From assembly GCF_026676115.1 (NCBI RefSeq), contig NZ_JAPONB010000005.1:248001-312000 (forward strand): DNA of 64,000 nt. The letters run 5' to 3'. Each line of letters starts with the position of its first letter. Position 1 is the first letter of the stretch. This DNA is from Salinimicrobium sp. TH3. GTDB taxonomy: Bacteria; Bacteroidota; Bacteroidia; Flavobacteriales; Flavobacteriaceae. Made by a program: the position numbers and the translations under genes. Positions 35,042-45,142 of the stretch are shown one piece after another. The notes beneath the pieces are model-generated. The model was not told the origin of the DNA. It did no database searches and saw nothing but the letters and a program-made list of their open reading frames with translations.

Positions 35042-36631
35042 CTACCATCCTGGATTTTGCACCAGTACACCATCTGACAATGTTATTTGGTTATTCGGGA
35101 TTTGCTGAAGACCTCTTGTGGTTTGAATATTGGAAGCCGATATGGTCTTTTGTGCTTCAACTCCCCCATTGAGTACCGTTGTACTTACAGCTATTTCTGC
35201 TGCAGCTTCACTTACACCTCGTCTAAGCAGGTCCCAGTATCTTAGTCCTTCAAGAGCAAATTCCAGTCTTCTTTCTTTTTGAAGACTTTCCTGGGTAAGT
35301 GTAAGAGATGTAAAATCATCCTGATATGCCCGCTCACGTACTTGATCAAAGTATGCCTGCGCATTAGAACTACCCAACTCGGCTGCCATCAAAAGAACAT
35401 CGGCATAGCGAACTACGTAGAAGTCCTGGAATTGTCCAATCATAAAATCGGTTCCTCCCAACTCTACAGCAAGGCTTCCGCCATCTTCGGTAGCTAAGGG
35501 CGTGTACTTTTTACTGTAGTAGCCGGTATACTCTCTTTGGCTCTGGATCTTATCAAAAGAAATATCTTCCTCCTCAACAGCTATAATAGAAGCCTCTCTG
35601 CGGGTATCTGCAGGATTATAGGCATCATACAGTTCTTCTGTCACGGTAACTCCCCAGCCGTTAGCGTATGGATATTGAGTAAACTCCCTCATCCCAAGCA
35701 TTACCATCCAGTGATTACCATCTGTGTTTCCATTATAATCGCTGGTAAAGGTGTGTTTTACCGAGAAGACTATCTCCTGGTTGTTCTCTCCTGCAAAATT
35801 ATCAAGAGATGCAGCAGGCCAAAGTGTAGCATAATCTGCAACCAGTCCATGACCACTATTCTGTATCACATCTTCAAGGTGTTGTAAGGCTTCTGATTGG
35901 CTCACAAGTCCTACGAGGTCTGATGCACTGTAGTATCCGGTGTAATAAAGATACACTCTTGCCAGCATTGATTTTGCAGCCCATTTTGTAACTCTTCCGG
36001 GTTGTACGGTGTTGTAGGCAACTGCAGGAAGATTTTCTGCCGCAAAGGAAAGATCTTCTGCAATTACAGAATATACTTCTTCGGGTGTTGCCTGTGGCAT
36101 ATTCTCTGAACTGGCTTCGGTTAACAGAGGAATATTTTCCCACAATTTAACCATCTGAAAATATAGATAGGCCCTGATAAACCTGGTTTCAGATTCAACT
36201 TGATTTCGCTTTTCGGGATTTTCACTCCAATCAATCTGGTCCATCTTACTAAGAAGAACGTTGGCCCGATAAATACCCCTGTAATAAGCTACCCAAAGCG
36301 GCTCGTAAAGATTGGCATCTGTAGGAGAACGACTGATGTCGAATTCATCCACGGCCTGGAAAGTAAAAGTATCAGCATTTCCTGTTCCGCCGTACATATT
36401 ATCTGAAAGGATCATGCTTGCAAGGGGGTAGCTCAAACCGCCAACTCCCCCAACTGCAGCCTGCATTCCATCATAAACCCCTACCAGAGCCGCATCTGCA
36501 TCCTGCGGCGTCCTGTAAAAATTTTCATCTGTTACTTCTGTGATGAGTTCTGCATCAAGAAAATCTTTTGTGCAGGAAACTGTTGCCAGCATTCCTAATA
36601 ACAAAAAGAAGGTTATTTTAAATCTTTTCAT
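35042..36631 (-). CDS. SusD/RagB family starch-binding-like outer-membrane lipoprotein
   Basis: 529 residues. Lipobox ATVSC near residue 20, then FLDAELITEVTDENFYRTPQDADAALVGVYDG, a standard SusD N-terminus. Helical TPR-like middle (WSENPEKRNQVESETRFIRAYLYFQMV) and the C-terminal signature RRLEFALEGLRYWDLLRRG. It forms the lid of the SusC transporter and binds the oligosaccharide. It lies 11 bases after SusC. Confidence 0.95.
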   Translation of the reverse strand: MKRFKITFFLLLGMLATVSCTKDFLDAELITEVTDENFYRTPQDADAALVGVYDGMQAAVGGVGGLSYPLASMILSDNMYGGTGNADTFTFQAVDEFDISRSPTDANLYEPLWVAYYRGIYRANVLLSKMDQIDWSENPEKRNQVESETRFIRAYLYFQMVKLWENIPLLTEASSENMPQATPEEVYSVIAEDLSFAAENLPAVAYNTVQPGRVTKWAAKSMLARVYLYYTGYYSASDLVGLVSQSEALQHLEDVIQNSGHGLVADYATLWPAASLDNFAGENNQEIVFSVKHTFTSDYNGNTDGNHWMVMLGMREFTQYPYANGWGVTVTEELYDAYNPADTRREASIIAVEEEDISFDKIQSQREYTGYYSKKYTPLATEDGGSLAVELGGTDFMIGQFQDFYVVRYADVLLMAAELGSSNAQAYFDQVRERAYQDDFTSLTLTQESLQKERRLEFALEGLRYWDLLRRGVSEAAAEIAVSTTVLNGGVEAQKTISASNIQTTRGLQQIPNNQITLSDGVLVQNPGW

Positions 36632-36642
36632 GCTGTTTTTTA

Positions 36643-39600
36643 TTAAAATGTTACGTTTAGTCCTACTAATAAAGTTCTTGGTCTTGGATAGTAGCCCAGA
36701 TCGACCCCTGATGAAAATGCAAAGGTGTCGTTTGATATTCCATATCCTACTTCGGGATCCATTCCATCGTACTTAGTGAAGGTGTAGAGATTTAAGGCCG
36801 ATAAATAAAGTCTGAATTTTTCTACTTTGAATTCATCTGTAAGATTTGTAAGGTCATATCCAAGAGTTATATTGCTGATCCTGAGAAAATCCCCGTCCTG
36901 TACATAAAGATCTGAAAACTTAGAGTAGTTCCTGTTATCCAGGGTCACCCGTGGGATGCTGTTTGTTGAACCCGGACCTGTCCATCGTTCAAATACTGAG
37001 GTTGTGTAGTTAGCAAACTGGCTCGCCTGATTCCTGTAGGATTGAACAAGTTGATTCCCAGCCACCCCATTTGCAAGAAATGTGAAATCAAGACCTTTGT
37101 ATTCGAAATTTACATTAAAACCATAGGTAAAGTCAGGGTTTGGATCTCCAATATTGACTTTATCCTGATCATTAATAATTCCGTCATTGTTCTGATCGAT
37201 AAAAATGACATCTCCCGGACTTGCATTTGGCTGAATTAATCTGCCGTTTGCCACATAATTTCTCACTTCCTCTTCGGTTTGAAAAACCCCACCGGTTTCA
37301 AGTCCCCAGAAGTAGCCCAGCGGATACCCGCTCTGGGCACGGTAGAATTCAGGTGCGTTGTCAAATAATTGATTTGTTTCTCCATGAATTATTCCATCAT
37401 CTGTTGGGATATTTCCAACTTCATTCTGGTTATATGCTCCGTTGACGCCCACGTTATAGTGAAAGTCCCCTATACTGTTGTTATAGGAAAGAGCAAGTTC
37501 GACACCTGTGTTGGTTACGTCACCTCCGTTAATAAAAGGTGCACCGGCACCGGCAGTAGCCAGGATAGGCGCCAAAATAAGCCAGTCTTTGGTAGTTTTC
37601 TCATAAAGGTCAAGAGTAACACTCAAAGTATTCTGAAGTAATCGGGCATCTAAACCAAAGTTTATTTGTTCAGAAGTTTCCCACTGCAGACCAGGATTTG
37701 CCAATCTGTTTGGATAAGCTCCCGGAGTAAGTACTCCTTCTTCATTTCCAAAAATGTAATTTGTATTGGCAAAAGTTACAGGAGCAAGGTATTGGAAGGC
37801 AGCCGAGTTTTGGTTACCTACCTGCCCCCAGCTGGCCCGGAATTTCAGGTAATTTAAAACTTCGGAATCAATAAGAAAATCTTCTGCCGAAGCTACCCAG
37901 CCTACAGAAACAGAGGGAAAATACCCCCACCTGTTACCTTCGGCAAAATTGGAGGAACCATCGGCCCTAAAAGTGGTATTCAATAAATATTTATCCTGGT
38001 AGTTGTAGTTCAACCTTCCGAAGTAAGACATTCTCATGTTCTCATTGTTTGGACCACCACCAAGTTCCATTTGGCTATCATCTGTATTTAACGCATTATC
38101 CAACCACGAATGTTCAAGATCATTGAATATTAGATCTACGTTACTGCCATTTATATAAGTACCCTGGTATTTAAATGCAGAGGTACCGCCCATTACTTCA
38201 AAAAGATGATCTTCGGCCAAAGCAAAATTGTAGGTCAATAGATTGTCGAACAATAAGGAATAGCCTTTACTCTGGTTTTGATAAACCCTATCCCTGTCTC
38301 TGAAAGCGTATACAGAAAGTTGATATTCAGGAAGGTAAGAATGTCCTTCGGAAGCGTAGTAGTCTAAACCAAGGCTGGTCCTGAATTTTAGATTATCAAG
38401 TAACTGCAGTTCTGCATAAACATTACCCAGTAACTTTTGAGTATTGTTTTCGTTTTGGTTATTGTATACCATGGAGGCGTAAGGGTTATTGTACCCAGCC
38501 AGCCATTCCTCATCATTATTGGAGGTATCATAGAAATTTCCATTTTCATCGAACATTGGAAGCAATGGCGGTGTTCCAAAAGCTCCACGTAACGTATTGT
38601 TGTACTGATTGCCAACTCCAATACCATTGCTGTTGATGTAGGCAAAGGTGAGGTTCTCCCCAAAAGTTAGGAATCCATCATATAGCTCATGCTCAGAATT
38701 GAACCTGAAGTTTACCCGCTCATAATTTGAAAAATCTTCCCCTCCAACGATTCCCTCTTCCTGAGTATAGGCAATTGAAGAAGAAAAAGTAGAGACATCG
38801 CTACCACCACTAAAGCCCAGGCTATAGTTCTGGGTAACGGCATCATCGACAAACATCTCATCAATCCAGTCAACCCCTTCCCCAAATCCTGAAATTTGCT
38901 CCGGACTGAAAATAGCTGATCTCCCGGAATTTAAAGCTGCCTCGTTGGTAATGATAGCATATTCAACAGAATTCAAAATATCTATAGGGTTTGCTACATT
39001 CTGCACTCCGTAATAAGAATCAAAAGTAATTCTGGAACTATTCTTTCTACCCCCGCGTGTTGTAACTAAAACTACCCCGTTTGAGGCCTGTGAACCATAG
39101 ATGGCAGCTGAAGCCGCATCTTTAAGAATAGAGATAGATTCAATATCGGCGTTGTTAAGGTAAGAAATATCGCCGGTTAGCACCCCGTCCACCACGTACA
39201 GAGGAGAATTGTTTCCGGTAGATCCCATCCCTCTAATAACAACGTCAAGACCGGAACCCGGTTGACCGGAAGTAGAAGTTATTTGCACCCCGGGTGTCTG
39301 ACCCTGCATTGCCTGCAAGGCACTTGTAGTACTTCTATTTTGAAGATCCTCCCCGTCAACCTGTACGCTGGCACCAGTTACCAGTGCTTTTCTCTGGGTA
39401 CCGTAGCCAATTACAACGATCTCATCAAGTTCTGATGTCGCTATCTGGAGAATAACATCGATCTCTGAAAGGTTGTTAACAGGAATTTCCTGGGATTGAA
39501 ATCCCACGTAGCTAAAAACCAATGCTGCATTTGGTGCGACATCGATTTCGTAGTGACCATCAAAATCAGTAGTAGTTCCGGTGGTGGTGCCTTTTACCAT

Positions 39601-39765
39601 CACATTCACTCCAGGAATGGGCAGCCCGTCCTCGGCCGATACTACGGTACCGGAGACGACAGTTTCCGCTTCCTGTGCGAAGCCTGTCTCACATAACGTA
39701 ATGCTGAGCAGGAAGGCAAAAATGCCCAGGAGCCTGGAGGAATGAAAACTTAAAGTTCTTTTCAT
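36643..39765 (-). CDS. SusC/RagA family TonB-linked outer-membrane transporter
   Basis: 1040 residues. Signal peptide (to about 30, GFAQ), carboxypeptidase-regulatory-like domain (about 35-110), the SusC signature SELDEIVVIGYGTQRK near 115, plug domain (about 125-230, with TPGVQITSTSGQPGSG and ILKDAASAAIYGSQASNGV) and beta barrel to the C-terminal Phe. It imports oligosaccharides with the SusD partner downstream. It follows xylA by 40 bases without a visible terminator, so it is probably part of the same transcript. Confidence 0.95.
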   Translation of the reverse strand: MKRTLSFHSSRLLGIFAFLLSITLCETGFAQEAETVVSGTVVSAEDGLPIPGVNVMVKGTTTGTTTDFDGHYEIDVAPNAALVFSYVGFQSQEIPVNNLSEIDVILQIATSELDEIVVIGYGTQRKALVTGASVQVDGEDLQNRSTTSALQAMQGQTPGVQITSTSGQPGSGLDVVIRGMGSTGNNSPLYVVDGVLTGDISYLNNADIESISILKDAASAAIYGSQASNGVVLVTTRGGRKNSSRITFDSYYGVQNVANPIDILNSVEYAIITNEAALNSGRSAIFSPEQISGFGEGVDWIDEMFVDDAVTQNYSLGFSGGSDVSTFSSSIAYTQEEGIVGGEDFSNYERVNFRFNSEHELYDGFLTFGENLTFAYINSNGIGVGNQYNNTLRGAFGTPPLLPMFDENGNFYDTSNNDEEWLAGYNNPYASMVYNNQNENNTQKLLGNVYAELQLLDNLKFRTSLGLDYYASEGHSYLPEYQLSVYAFRDRDRVYQNQSKGYSLLFDNLLTYNFALAEDHLFEVMGGTSAFKYQGTYINGSNVDLIFNDLEHSWLDNALNTDDSQMELGGGPNNENMRMSYFGRLNYNYQDKYLLNTTFRADGSSNFAEGNRWGYFPSVSVGWVASAEDFLIDSEVLNYLKFRASWGQVGNQNSAAFQYLAPVTFANTNYIFGNEEGVLTPGAYPNRLANPGLQWETSEQINFGLDARLLQNTLSVTLDLYEKTTKDWLILAPILATAGAGAPFINGGDVTNTGVELALSYNNSIGDFHYNVGVNGAYNQNEVGNIPTDDGIIHGETNQLFDNAPEFYRAQSGYPLGYFWGLETGGVFQTEEEVRNYVANGRLIQPNASPGDVIFIDQNNDGIINDQDKVNIGDPNPDFTYGFNVNFEYKGLDFTFLANGVAGNQLVQSYRNQASQFANYTTSVFERWTGPGSTNSIPRVTLDNRNYSKFSDLYVQDGDFLRISNITLGYDLTNLTDEFKVEKFRLYLSALNLYTFTKYDGMDPEVGYGISNDTFAFSSGVDLGYYPRPRTLLVGLNVTF

Positions 39766-39805
39766 AATTTCAAGATTTATAGTTAATTGGAAAGCTTAGT
39801 ATTTA

Positions 39806-41128
39806 TTAATAGGCATTTGTAATTATTTGCTCAAATTGCTCCTGTTTACCACTTATTGGTAGAGGTTCTCCTGTTTCCAGGGCTATTTTGCTCAAATCCA
39901 CCAGGCTCAGTTCTCCATTTTCAAACCTTTTGCCATTACCACCTGTAAAGGATTCATACCGTTTTTCCCTTAGGCTGTTGAAGTTTGTGCCTGTGAGAAC
40001 TTGATCGGCACAGATCAAGGCTCGTGCAAAGACATCCATTCCTGTAATATGAGCAATAAACCTATCCTCCAGGTCAACAGAATTTCTTCTCACCTTGGCA
40101 TCGAAATTTATTCCTCCTCCTTGTAAACCTCCTCCACGGAGTATCACCAGCATGGCTTCAATGAGTTCGTGAACATTTACCGGAAACTGGTCTGTATCCC
40201 AACCGTTTTGATAATCTCCCCTGTTAGCATCTATGCTCCCCAGCATCCCCGCATCAACTGCAGTTTGTAGTTCATGCTCAAATGTATGACCGGCAAGAGT
40301 AGCGTGATTCACCTCAATGTTGAGCTTAAAATCTTTTGAAAGACCATAGTTTTCAAGAAAACCTATAGAAGTGGCTGCATCAAAGTCGTATTGGTGTTTC
40401 ATTGGCTCCATTGGTTTGGGCTCAATGAAAAAGTTTCCTTTAAAGCCATTTTTTCGAGCGTAATCCCTGCACATGCCTAAAAACTGAGCCAGATGCTCCT
40501 TTTCCTTTCGCATGTCTGTATTTAGAAGGCTCATATAACCTTCTCTCCCGCCCCAAAAGACGTAATTCTCCCCTCCTAATGCTATAGTTGCATCTAGCGC
40601 TATTTTGGCCTGTGCCCCGGCATAAGCTACCACATCAAAATTGGGATTGGTCGCTGCACCGTTCATATATCGCGGATTAGAAAAAAGGTTTGAGGTACCC
40701 CACAACAATTTGATGCCTGATTCCTTCTGCTTTTCCCTGGCGTATTCCACCATGATCTGTATACGTTTCTCAAAATCAGCAAGACTGGAAGCCTCATCTA
40801 CAAGATCTACATCATGAAAGCAATAGTACGGCAGCCCCAGTTTTTCCATAAACTCAAAAGCTGCGTCCATTTTGTCCCGGGCCCTTCCTATAACTTCGTT
40901 ATTTTTATCCCATGGAAAGCTGTCCGTTTCCGGCCCAAAGGGATCATTACCTTTGTTTACCATGGTATGCCAGTAAGCCATGGAAAAGCGCAGGTGTTCC
41001 TTTAGAGTTTTACCTGCCACTTCGCGATCTGCATCATACCACTTAAAGGCAAGAGGATTATCACTTTCCTTTCCTTCAAAAGGTATATTTGGAATGTCCT
41101 TAAAAAATTCTTTTGTTTGGCTCATCAC
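39806..41128 (-). CDS. xylA: Xylose isomerase
   Basis: 440 residues, normal length. [22 protein letters not shown] start, [12 protein letters not shown] with the catalytic His near 100, [30 protein letters not shown] with a metal Glu, [15 protein letters not shown], and [18 protein letters not shown] with metal Asp residues. It converts D-xylose to D-xylulose in the cytoplasm. A second ATG follows directly (41125). Its start lies two bases from the xylB stop. Confidence 0.97.
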   Translation of the reverse strand: MMSQTKEFFKDIPNIPFEGKESDNPLAFKWYDADREVAGKTLKEHLRFSMAYWHTMVNKGNDPFGPETDSFPWDKNNEVIGRARDKMDAAFEFMEKLGLPYYCFHDVDLVDEASSLADFEKRIQIMVEYAREKQKESGIKLLWGTSNLFSNPRYMNGAATNPNFDVVAYAGAQAKIALDATIALGGENYVFWGGREGYMSLLNTDMRKEKEHLAQFLGMCRDYARKNGFKGNFFIEPKPMEPMKHQYDFDAATSIGFLENYGLSKDFKLNIEVNHATLAGHTFEHELQTAVDAGMLGSIDANRGDYQNGWDTDQFPVNVHELIEAMLVILRGGGLQGGGINFDAKVRRNSVDLEDRFIAHITGMDVFARALICADQVLTGTNFNSLREKRYESFTGGNGKRFENGELSLVDLSKIALETGEPLPISGKQEQFEQIITNAY

Positions 41129-41130
41129 TT

Positions 41131-42621
41131 CTATTCTATATTAATGTTCTTTTTCCAGTGTTCATAAATTTCTGAATACCTCCCGGTGAGCTCATGGTTG
41201 GGTTCTACACGTTCAAGGCATTTAAGCCCCTGCATTGCTTCCTGCAGGTCACCAAAAAAACCGTAGCCATAAGCTGCACCTCTTGCTGCTCCCTCGGCAC
41301 CAGAACTATTGTATATCTCAAGGGTGGCCCCTGTGGTATTGGTGAAGATTTCTCTAAAAACCGGGCTGAGAAATAAATTAGCATTGCCGGCCCGTACTAT
41401 TTTTCCCGAAGCTCCTGCTTCTTTCATTATTTCAGATCCATAATTCATTGCGAAGACAATTCCTTCACATGCCGAGCGTACCAAATGGCTTGCCTGATGA
41501 ATATTGAAATTCAGGTTTTGGATCCCTGAGTTTGCTGCTTTGTTGTTGAAAATTCTTTCCACTCCATTTCCAAATGGATAAAACCTAAGGCCTTCACTTC
41601 CCACAGGTGCTTTTGCAGCTAAAGAATTGAGGAGCTCATAGGAAAGAAGTTCGTTGTGCCCTGTAGACATGATCTTTCTTAACCACTTGTAGAGTATTCC
41701 CGAGCCGTTAATGCAGAGCAGAACTCCATTGCGCTTTTTCTCCCTGCTGCTGTTAACGTGTAAAAAGGTATTTACCCGGTTTTGTTCATCGATAAGATCT
41801 TTCTCGGTCACCGCATATATAACTGCTGAAGTACCGGCAGTAGTTGCAATCTCCCCCGGCTCCAATACGTTTAGGGACAAAGCATTGTTAGGCTGATCTC
41901 CAGCCCTGTAGGTTATAACAGCTTCTGGGTTTAATCCCAGCTCCTGAGCTATTTCAGGGTGAACCCTTGCCTGTTTCCCGAAGTTTGGAACGATTTCGGG
42001 AATTAACATTTTTGAGAGGTCCATAGCTTGAAGCACCTCTACCGCCAGTCTGTTTTTACCAAAATTCCAAAGAGCAGCTTCAGATAAACCGGAAGCAGTT
42101 GTTTGTGGGATCTTAGAAAATTTTGAAGCGATGTAATCTCCGGGAAGCATCATGTAAGCAGCTTTGGCAAAAACTTCGGGCTCGTTCTCCTGCACCCATT
42201 TAAGTTTAGAAGCCGTAAAATTTCCGGGACTACCAAGTATTTGGAGTCTACAGTTATTGGTCCCCATTTGGGAATATATTCTATCTCCTGTCTCTGCAGC
42301 ACGGCTGTCACACCAAATTATTGAAGGTCTTACAGGATCGAGATCTTTATCTGTGAGAACAAGACCATGCATTTGGTAAGCTATCCCAATACCCCTTATT
42401 TTTTTGAGATCCAGTTTTTGTTTTGTGGTAAGGGCTCTAAGACCTTCTTTAATATGATTCCACCAGGAAACAGGATCCTGCTCAGCCCATCCAAACTGGG
42501 GAGCAGCAATTTCCATTTCAAAATCGGGCGCAGCTATCCCGGCAATCATAGCACCTTTGTTGGCATCAAGAACTGAAAGCTTTATAGAGGAACTACCTAA
42601 ATCAATACCAAGGAAATACAT
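41131..42621 (-). CDS. xylB: Xylulokinase
   Basis: 496 residues, FGGY family. N-terminal ATPase loop [24 protein letters not shown], the catalytic Asp in [11 protein letters not shown] near 240, and the C-terminal [14 protein letters not shown]. Phosphorylates D-xylulose to xylulose 5-phosphate for the pentose phosphate pathway. Tightly packed between the symporter (nine bases) and xylA. Confidence 0.95.
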   Translation of the reverse strand: MYFLGIDLGSSSIKLSVLDANKGAMIAGIAAPDFEMEIAAPQFGWAEQDPVSWWNHIKEGLRALTTKQKLDLKKIRGIGIAYQMHGLVLTDKDLDPVRPSIIWCDSRAAETGDRIYSQMGTNNCRLQILGSPGNFTASKLKWVQENEPEVFAKAAYMMLPGDYIASKFSKIPQTTASGLSEAALWNFGKNRLAVEVLQAMDLSKMLIPEIVPNFGKQARVHPEIAQELGLNPEAVITYRAGDQPNNALSLNVLEPGEIATTAGTSAVIYAVTEKDLIDEQNRVNTFLHVNSSREKKRNGVLLCINGSGILYKWLRKIMSTGHNELLSYELLNSLAAKAPVGSEGLRFYPFGNGVERIFNNKAANSGIQNLNFNIHQASHLVRSACEGIVFAMNYGSEIMKEAGASGKIVRAGNANLFLSPVFREIFTNTTGATLEIYNSSGAEGAARGAAYGYGFFGDLQEAMQGLKCLERVEPNHELTGRYSEIYEHWKKNINIE

Positions 42622-42630
42622 AATTTACTT

Positions 42631-44259
42631 TTAAACCGTTACTTCTGCAGCTTCCTTCTTGGGCTGCTGCCATAAATCTTCCATTTCTTCAAGGGTTTTC
42701 CCTTTAGTCTCAGGCACGAATTTCCAAATGAAAACCGCGGACAAGACAGCCATTACACCATAGATCCAGTAGGCAAATCCATGGTTGAAGAGCTCGTTAA
42801 GCTCAGTACTGTTATTCATTAGCGGAAAGGTCCAAGACACCAATAAATTTGCTAGCCACTGCATGGCAACAGCAACTGCCATCACCCCCTTTATTTTATT
42901 TGGAAATATTTCAGAAAGCAATACCCATGTGACGGGTCCCCAAGACATGGCGAAGGCAGCTATATAAAGAAGCATAAGCAACAAAGCCGCAATTCCGGTA
43001 GTCTGCCAGTAAAGCACTGTTCCCAGTCCTATCATACTTACTGCCATCACGAGACTTCCTATAAGCATAAGTTTTTTTCTTCCGAAGCTATCTACAGTAA
43101 AAATAGCCAGGACCGTAAAAAGCATGTTTATGACCCCCACTATAATAGTCTGCAATAAAGAGGCGTCAGTTTCCATCCCCATTCCTCTAAAGATCTCGGG
43201 GGCGTAATAGAGCACGACATTTATACCCACAAACTGTTGAAACACTGAAAGAAGAAGACCAATTATTACAATACCCCAGCCATAGGTAAGCCAATGAGCT
43301 CTTTTTACATCAAAAGAAGTGCGGATGTCCCTTAAGATTGAAGAAGCTCTTTCCGGATCATTTAATCTGCTTAAAATCTTCATTGCTTTTTCATCCTTTC
43401 CTCTCATCACCTGGAATCTCGGTGTTTTTGGCACAAAAAGCAGAAAAATGAAAAAGAGAAAAGCAGGAATAACTTCAGACAAAAACATCCTTCTCCAGCC
43501 CACAGAATATATCCATTCGTCGGTCTGTCCCTGCACGATTGAATAATTGACAAAATAGACCACCAGCATACCTGTTACAATAGCAAACTGATTAAAAGAA
43601 ACGAGTTTACCCCTAATATTTGCAGGGGCCATTTCGGCGATATATAAAGGAGCCAACATACTAGCCAAGCCTACCCCAATACCACCTATAATGCGATAAA
43701 ATATAAATGATGTGAGCACATCCCGGCCAAAATAATTGAACATTTCGGGAAAGGCTGATCCGCCCGCAGATATTAGAAAAAGGATTGCAGATAACAAAAG
43801 ACCATTTCTTCGCCCCAACTTATTGGCCACCTTATCTCCCATAGATGCCCCTATTATACAACCCACCAAAGCGCTGCTCACCATGAATCCTAAAATGGAA
43901 TTTCTAAGATTTTCTGTCATCACCCCCGGAAGGTTTAAGAACTGAAAATAAAAAATCGCCCCTCCTACCACTACCATAAATAAAACGATTGCGTAAGCAG
44001 TACTGCGTTTGAAAAATTTGAGAATGAAAGAGCTAAACAGGATACCTACCGCCACTACGCAGAGACTAATGATAAGTTTGAACCCGGAGATCGCAGCACT
44101 CGCCATTATGGCGTCATCTTCAAGAGGTGCAACAAATTGATTTTCAAGAGCTCCAACTGCCCCAGAGATTACAGCGGTATCATATCCGAATAATAAACCA
44201 CCTAAACTGGCCACAATGGTTATAAAAAAAACGAGTGAAGAATAATTTTTTGAAGCCAT
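42631..44259 (-). CDS. Sugar:H+ symporter (MFS sugar porter), probably xylose
   Basis: About 542 residues and 12 predicted helices. The sugar-porter signature is visible: GGLLFGYDTAVISGA in TM1, MGDKVANKLGRRNGL after TM2, RIIGGIGVGLASMLAPLYIAEMAP, QQFVGINVVLYYAPEIF in TM7 and FVPETKGKTLEEMEDLW at the end. It is longer than XylE by some 50 residues, mostly around TM2-TM3. I chose ATG 44259 (MASKNYS); the open frame starts at a TTG in the palindrome. It is the first gene of the long operon and lies directly after the 39-bp palindrome. Confidence 0.9.
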   Translation of the reverse strand: MASKNYSSLVFFITIVASLGGLLFGYDTAVISGAVGALENQFVAPLEDDAIMASAAISGFKLIISLCVVAVGILFSSFILKFFKRSTAYAIVLFMVVVGGAIFYFQFLNLPGVMTENLRNSILGFMVSSALVGCIIGASMGDKVANKLGRRNGLLLSAILFLISAGGSAFPEMFNYFGRDVLTSFIFYRIIGGIGVGLASMLAPLYIAEMAPANIRGKLVSFNQFAIVTGMLVVYFVNYSIVQGQTDEWIYSVGWRRMFLSEVIPAFLFFIFLLFVPKTPRFQVMRGKDEKAMKILSRLNDPERASSILRDIRTSFDVKRAHWLTYGWGIVIIGLLLSVFQQFVGINVVLYYAPEIFRGMGMETDASLLQTIIVGVINMLFTVLAIFTVDSFGRKKLMLIGSLVMAVSMIGLGTVLYWQTTGIAALLLMLLYIAAFAMSWGPVTWVLLSEIFPNKIKGVMAVAVAMQWLANLLVSWTFPLMNNSTELNELFNHGFAYWIYGVMAVLSAVFIWKFVPETKGKTLEEMEDLWQQPKKEAAEVTV

Positions 44260-44260
44260 A

Positions 44261-44299
44261 GTAGTCAATTAAACCATAACTAATGGTATATTTGACTAC
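44261..44299. promoter_or_regulatory. 39-bp palindromic operator between symporter and Nudix regulator
   Basis: GTAGTCAA at 44261-44268 mirrors TTGACTAC at 44292-44299, and ACCAT mirrors ATGGT around a five-base centre. Only a few positions break symmetry. On the + strand TATATTTG (44287-44294), a perfect -7 element, lies inside it, so binding should repress the regulator. On the - strand TAAACTTG (near 44300-44307) is a possible -7 for the operon, with the palindrome between it and the start codon. Confidence 0.75.
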
Positions 44300-44422
44300 A
44301 AGTTTACTTATAAATTTCTGCATTAACAAAATTTTTGTATTAATTTTTTGGAATAATAAATTTTTAAGGAACAATTTTGTAAAAGTGTTTAAAACATTAA
44401 ATTGGCTCATTAGCTGAAAATC

Positions 44423-45142
44423 ATGGTCAGACAATTTATTGACGAAGAATCGGGAAAAGTAGTAGAACAATCAGTGATGAATTCTATTACTATTGATTGT
44501 GTAATTTTTGGATTTGACAAAGGAAGTCTTGAAGTGCTACTCATCAAACATGCTCATGGTATTAAGAAAGGAGAATGGGGTTTACCGGGAGGTTGGATTA
44601 AGGAAGAAGAAGGAATTGACACCGCAGCCCACCGTCTTTTACGGGAACTCACCGGTTTAGATCATGTTTATCTCGAGCAGTTAAAGGCATTTGGAGAGCC
44701 AGACCGGTTCCCTTTGGGGAGAGTAATTACCATAGGATACTACGCTTTAATCAAGCGGGAGGCATATAATGTTGTGGCAGGCTTTACAGCTTCAGACGTT
44801 AGGTGGTTTAAAATTGATGAAATTCCCAGTCTTATTTATGATCACAATGAGATCTTTGATTTCAGTTTAAAACAGTTGCGGAATCGAGTAAGGCAAGCTC
44901 CTATAGGATTTAAGTTACTCCCCGAGAAGTTTACACTACTACAGCTTATGCAACTATACGAAGAGATTCTGGGAATCGAAATGGACAAACCGAATTTTCG
45001 AAGAAAAATTTTAAAAATGAAACTTTTAGTTGATCTCAAAGAGAAAGAACAAAACGTTTCTCACAGAGCAGCAAAATTATATAAGTTTGATAACGCGGTT
45101 TATAAGAAATTGGCTAACAGTGGCTTCAATTTTGAATTTTAG
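44423..45142 (+). CDS. Nudix-related transcriptional regulator (AraR/NrtR type)
   Basis: 239 residues. An N-terminal Nudix fold (about 20-150; IDCVIFGFDKGSLEVLLIKH, GEWGLPGGWIKEEEG) with a degenerate Nudix box: the catalytic REUxEE reads RELTGLD, so hydrolysis is unlikely. A C-terminal winged-helix region follows (about 160-235; FTLLQLMQLYEEILG, NFRRKILKM). The layout matches BtAraR of Bacteroides thetaiotaomicron, a Nudix-related sugar-responsive repressor. Divergent from the symporter and next to the palindrome, it is the likely regulator of xylose and xyloglucan genes. Confidence 0.88.
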   Translation: MVRQFIDEESGKVVEQSVMNSITIDCVIFGFDKGSLEVLLIKHAHGIKKGEWGLPGGWIKEEEGIDTAAHRLLRELTGLDHVYLEQLKAFGEPDRFPLGRVITIGYYALIKREAYNVVAGFTASDVRWFKIDEIPSLIYDHNEIFDFSLKQLRNRVRQAPIGFKLLPEKFTLLQLMQLYEEILGIEMDKPNFRRKILKMKLLVDLKEKEQNVSHRAAKLYKFDNAVYKKLANSGFNFEF

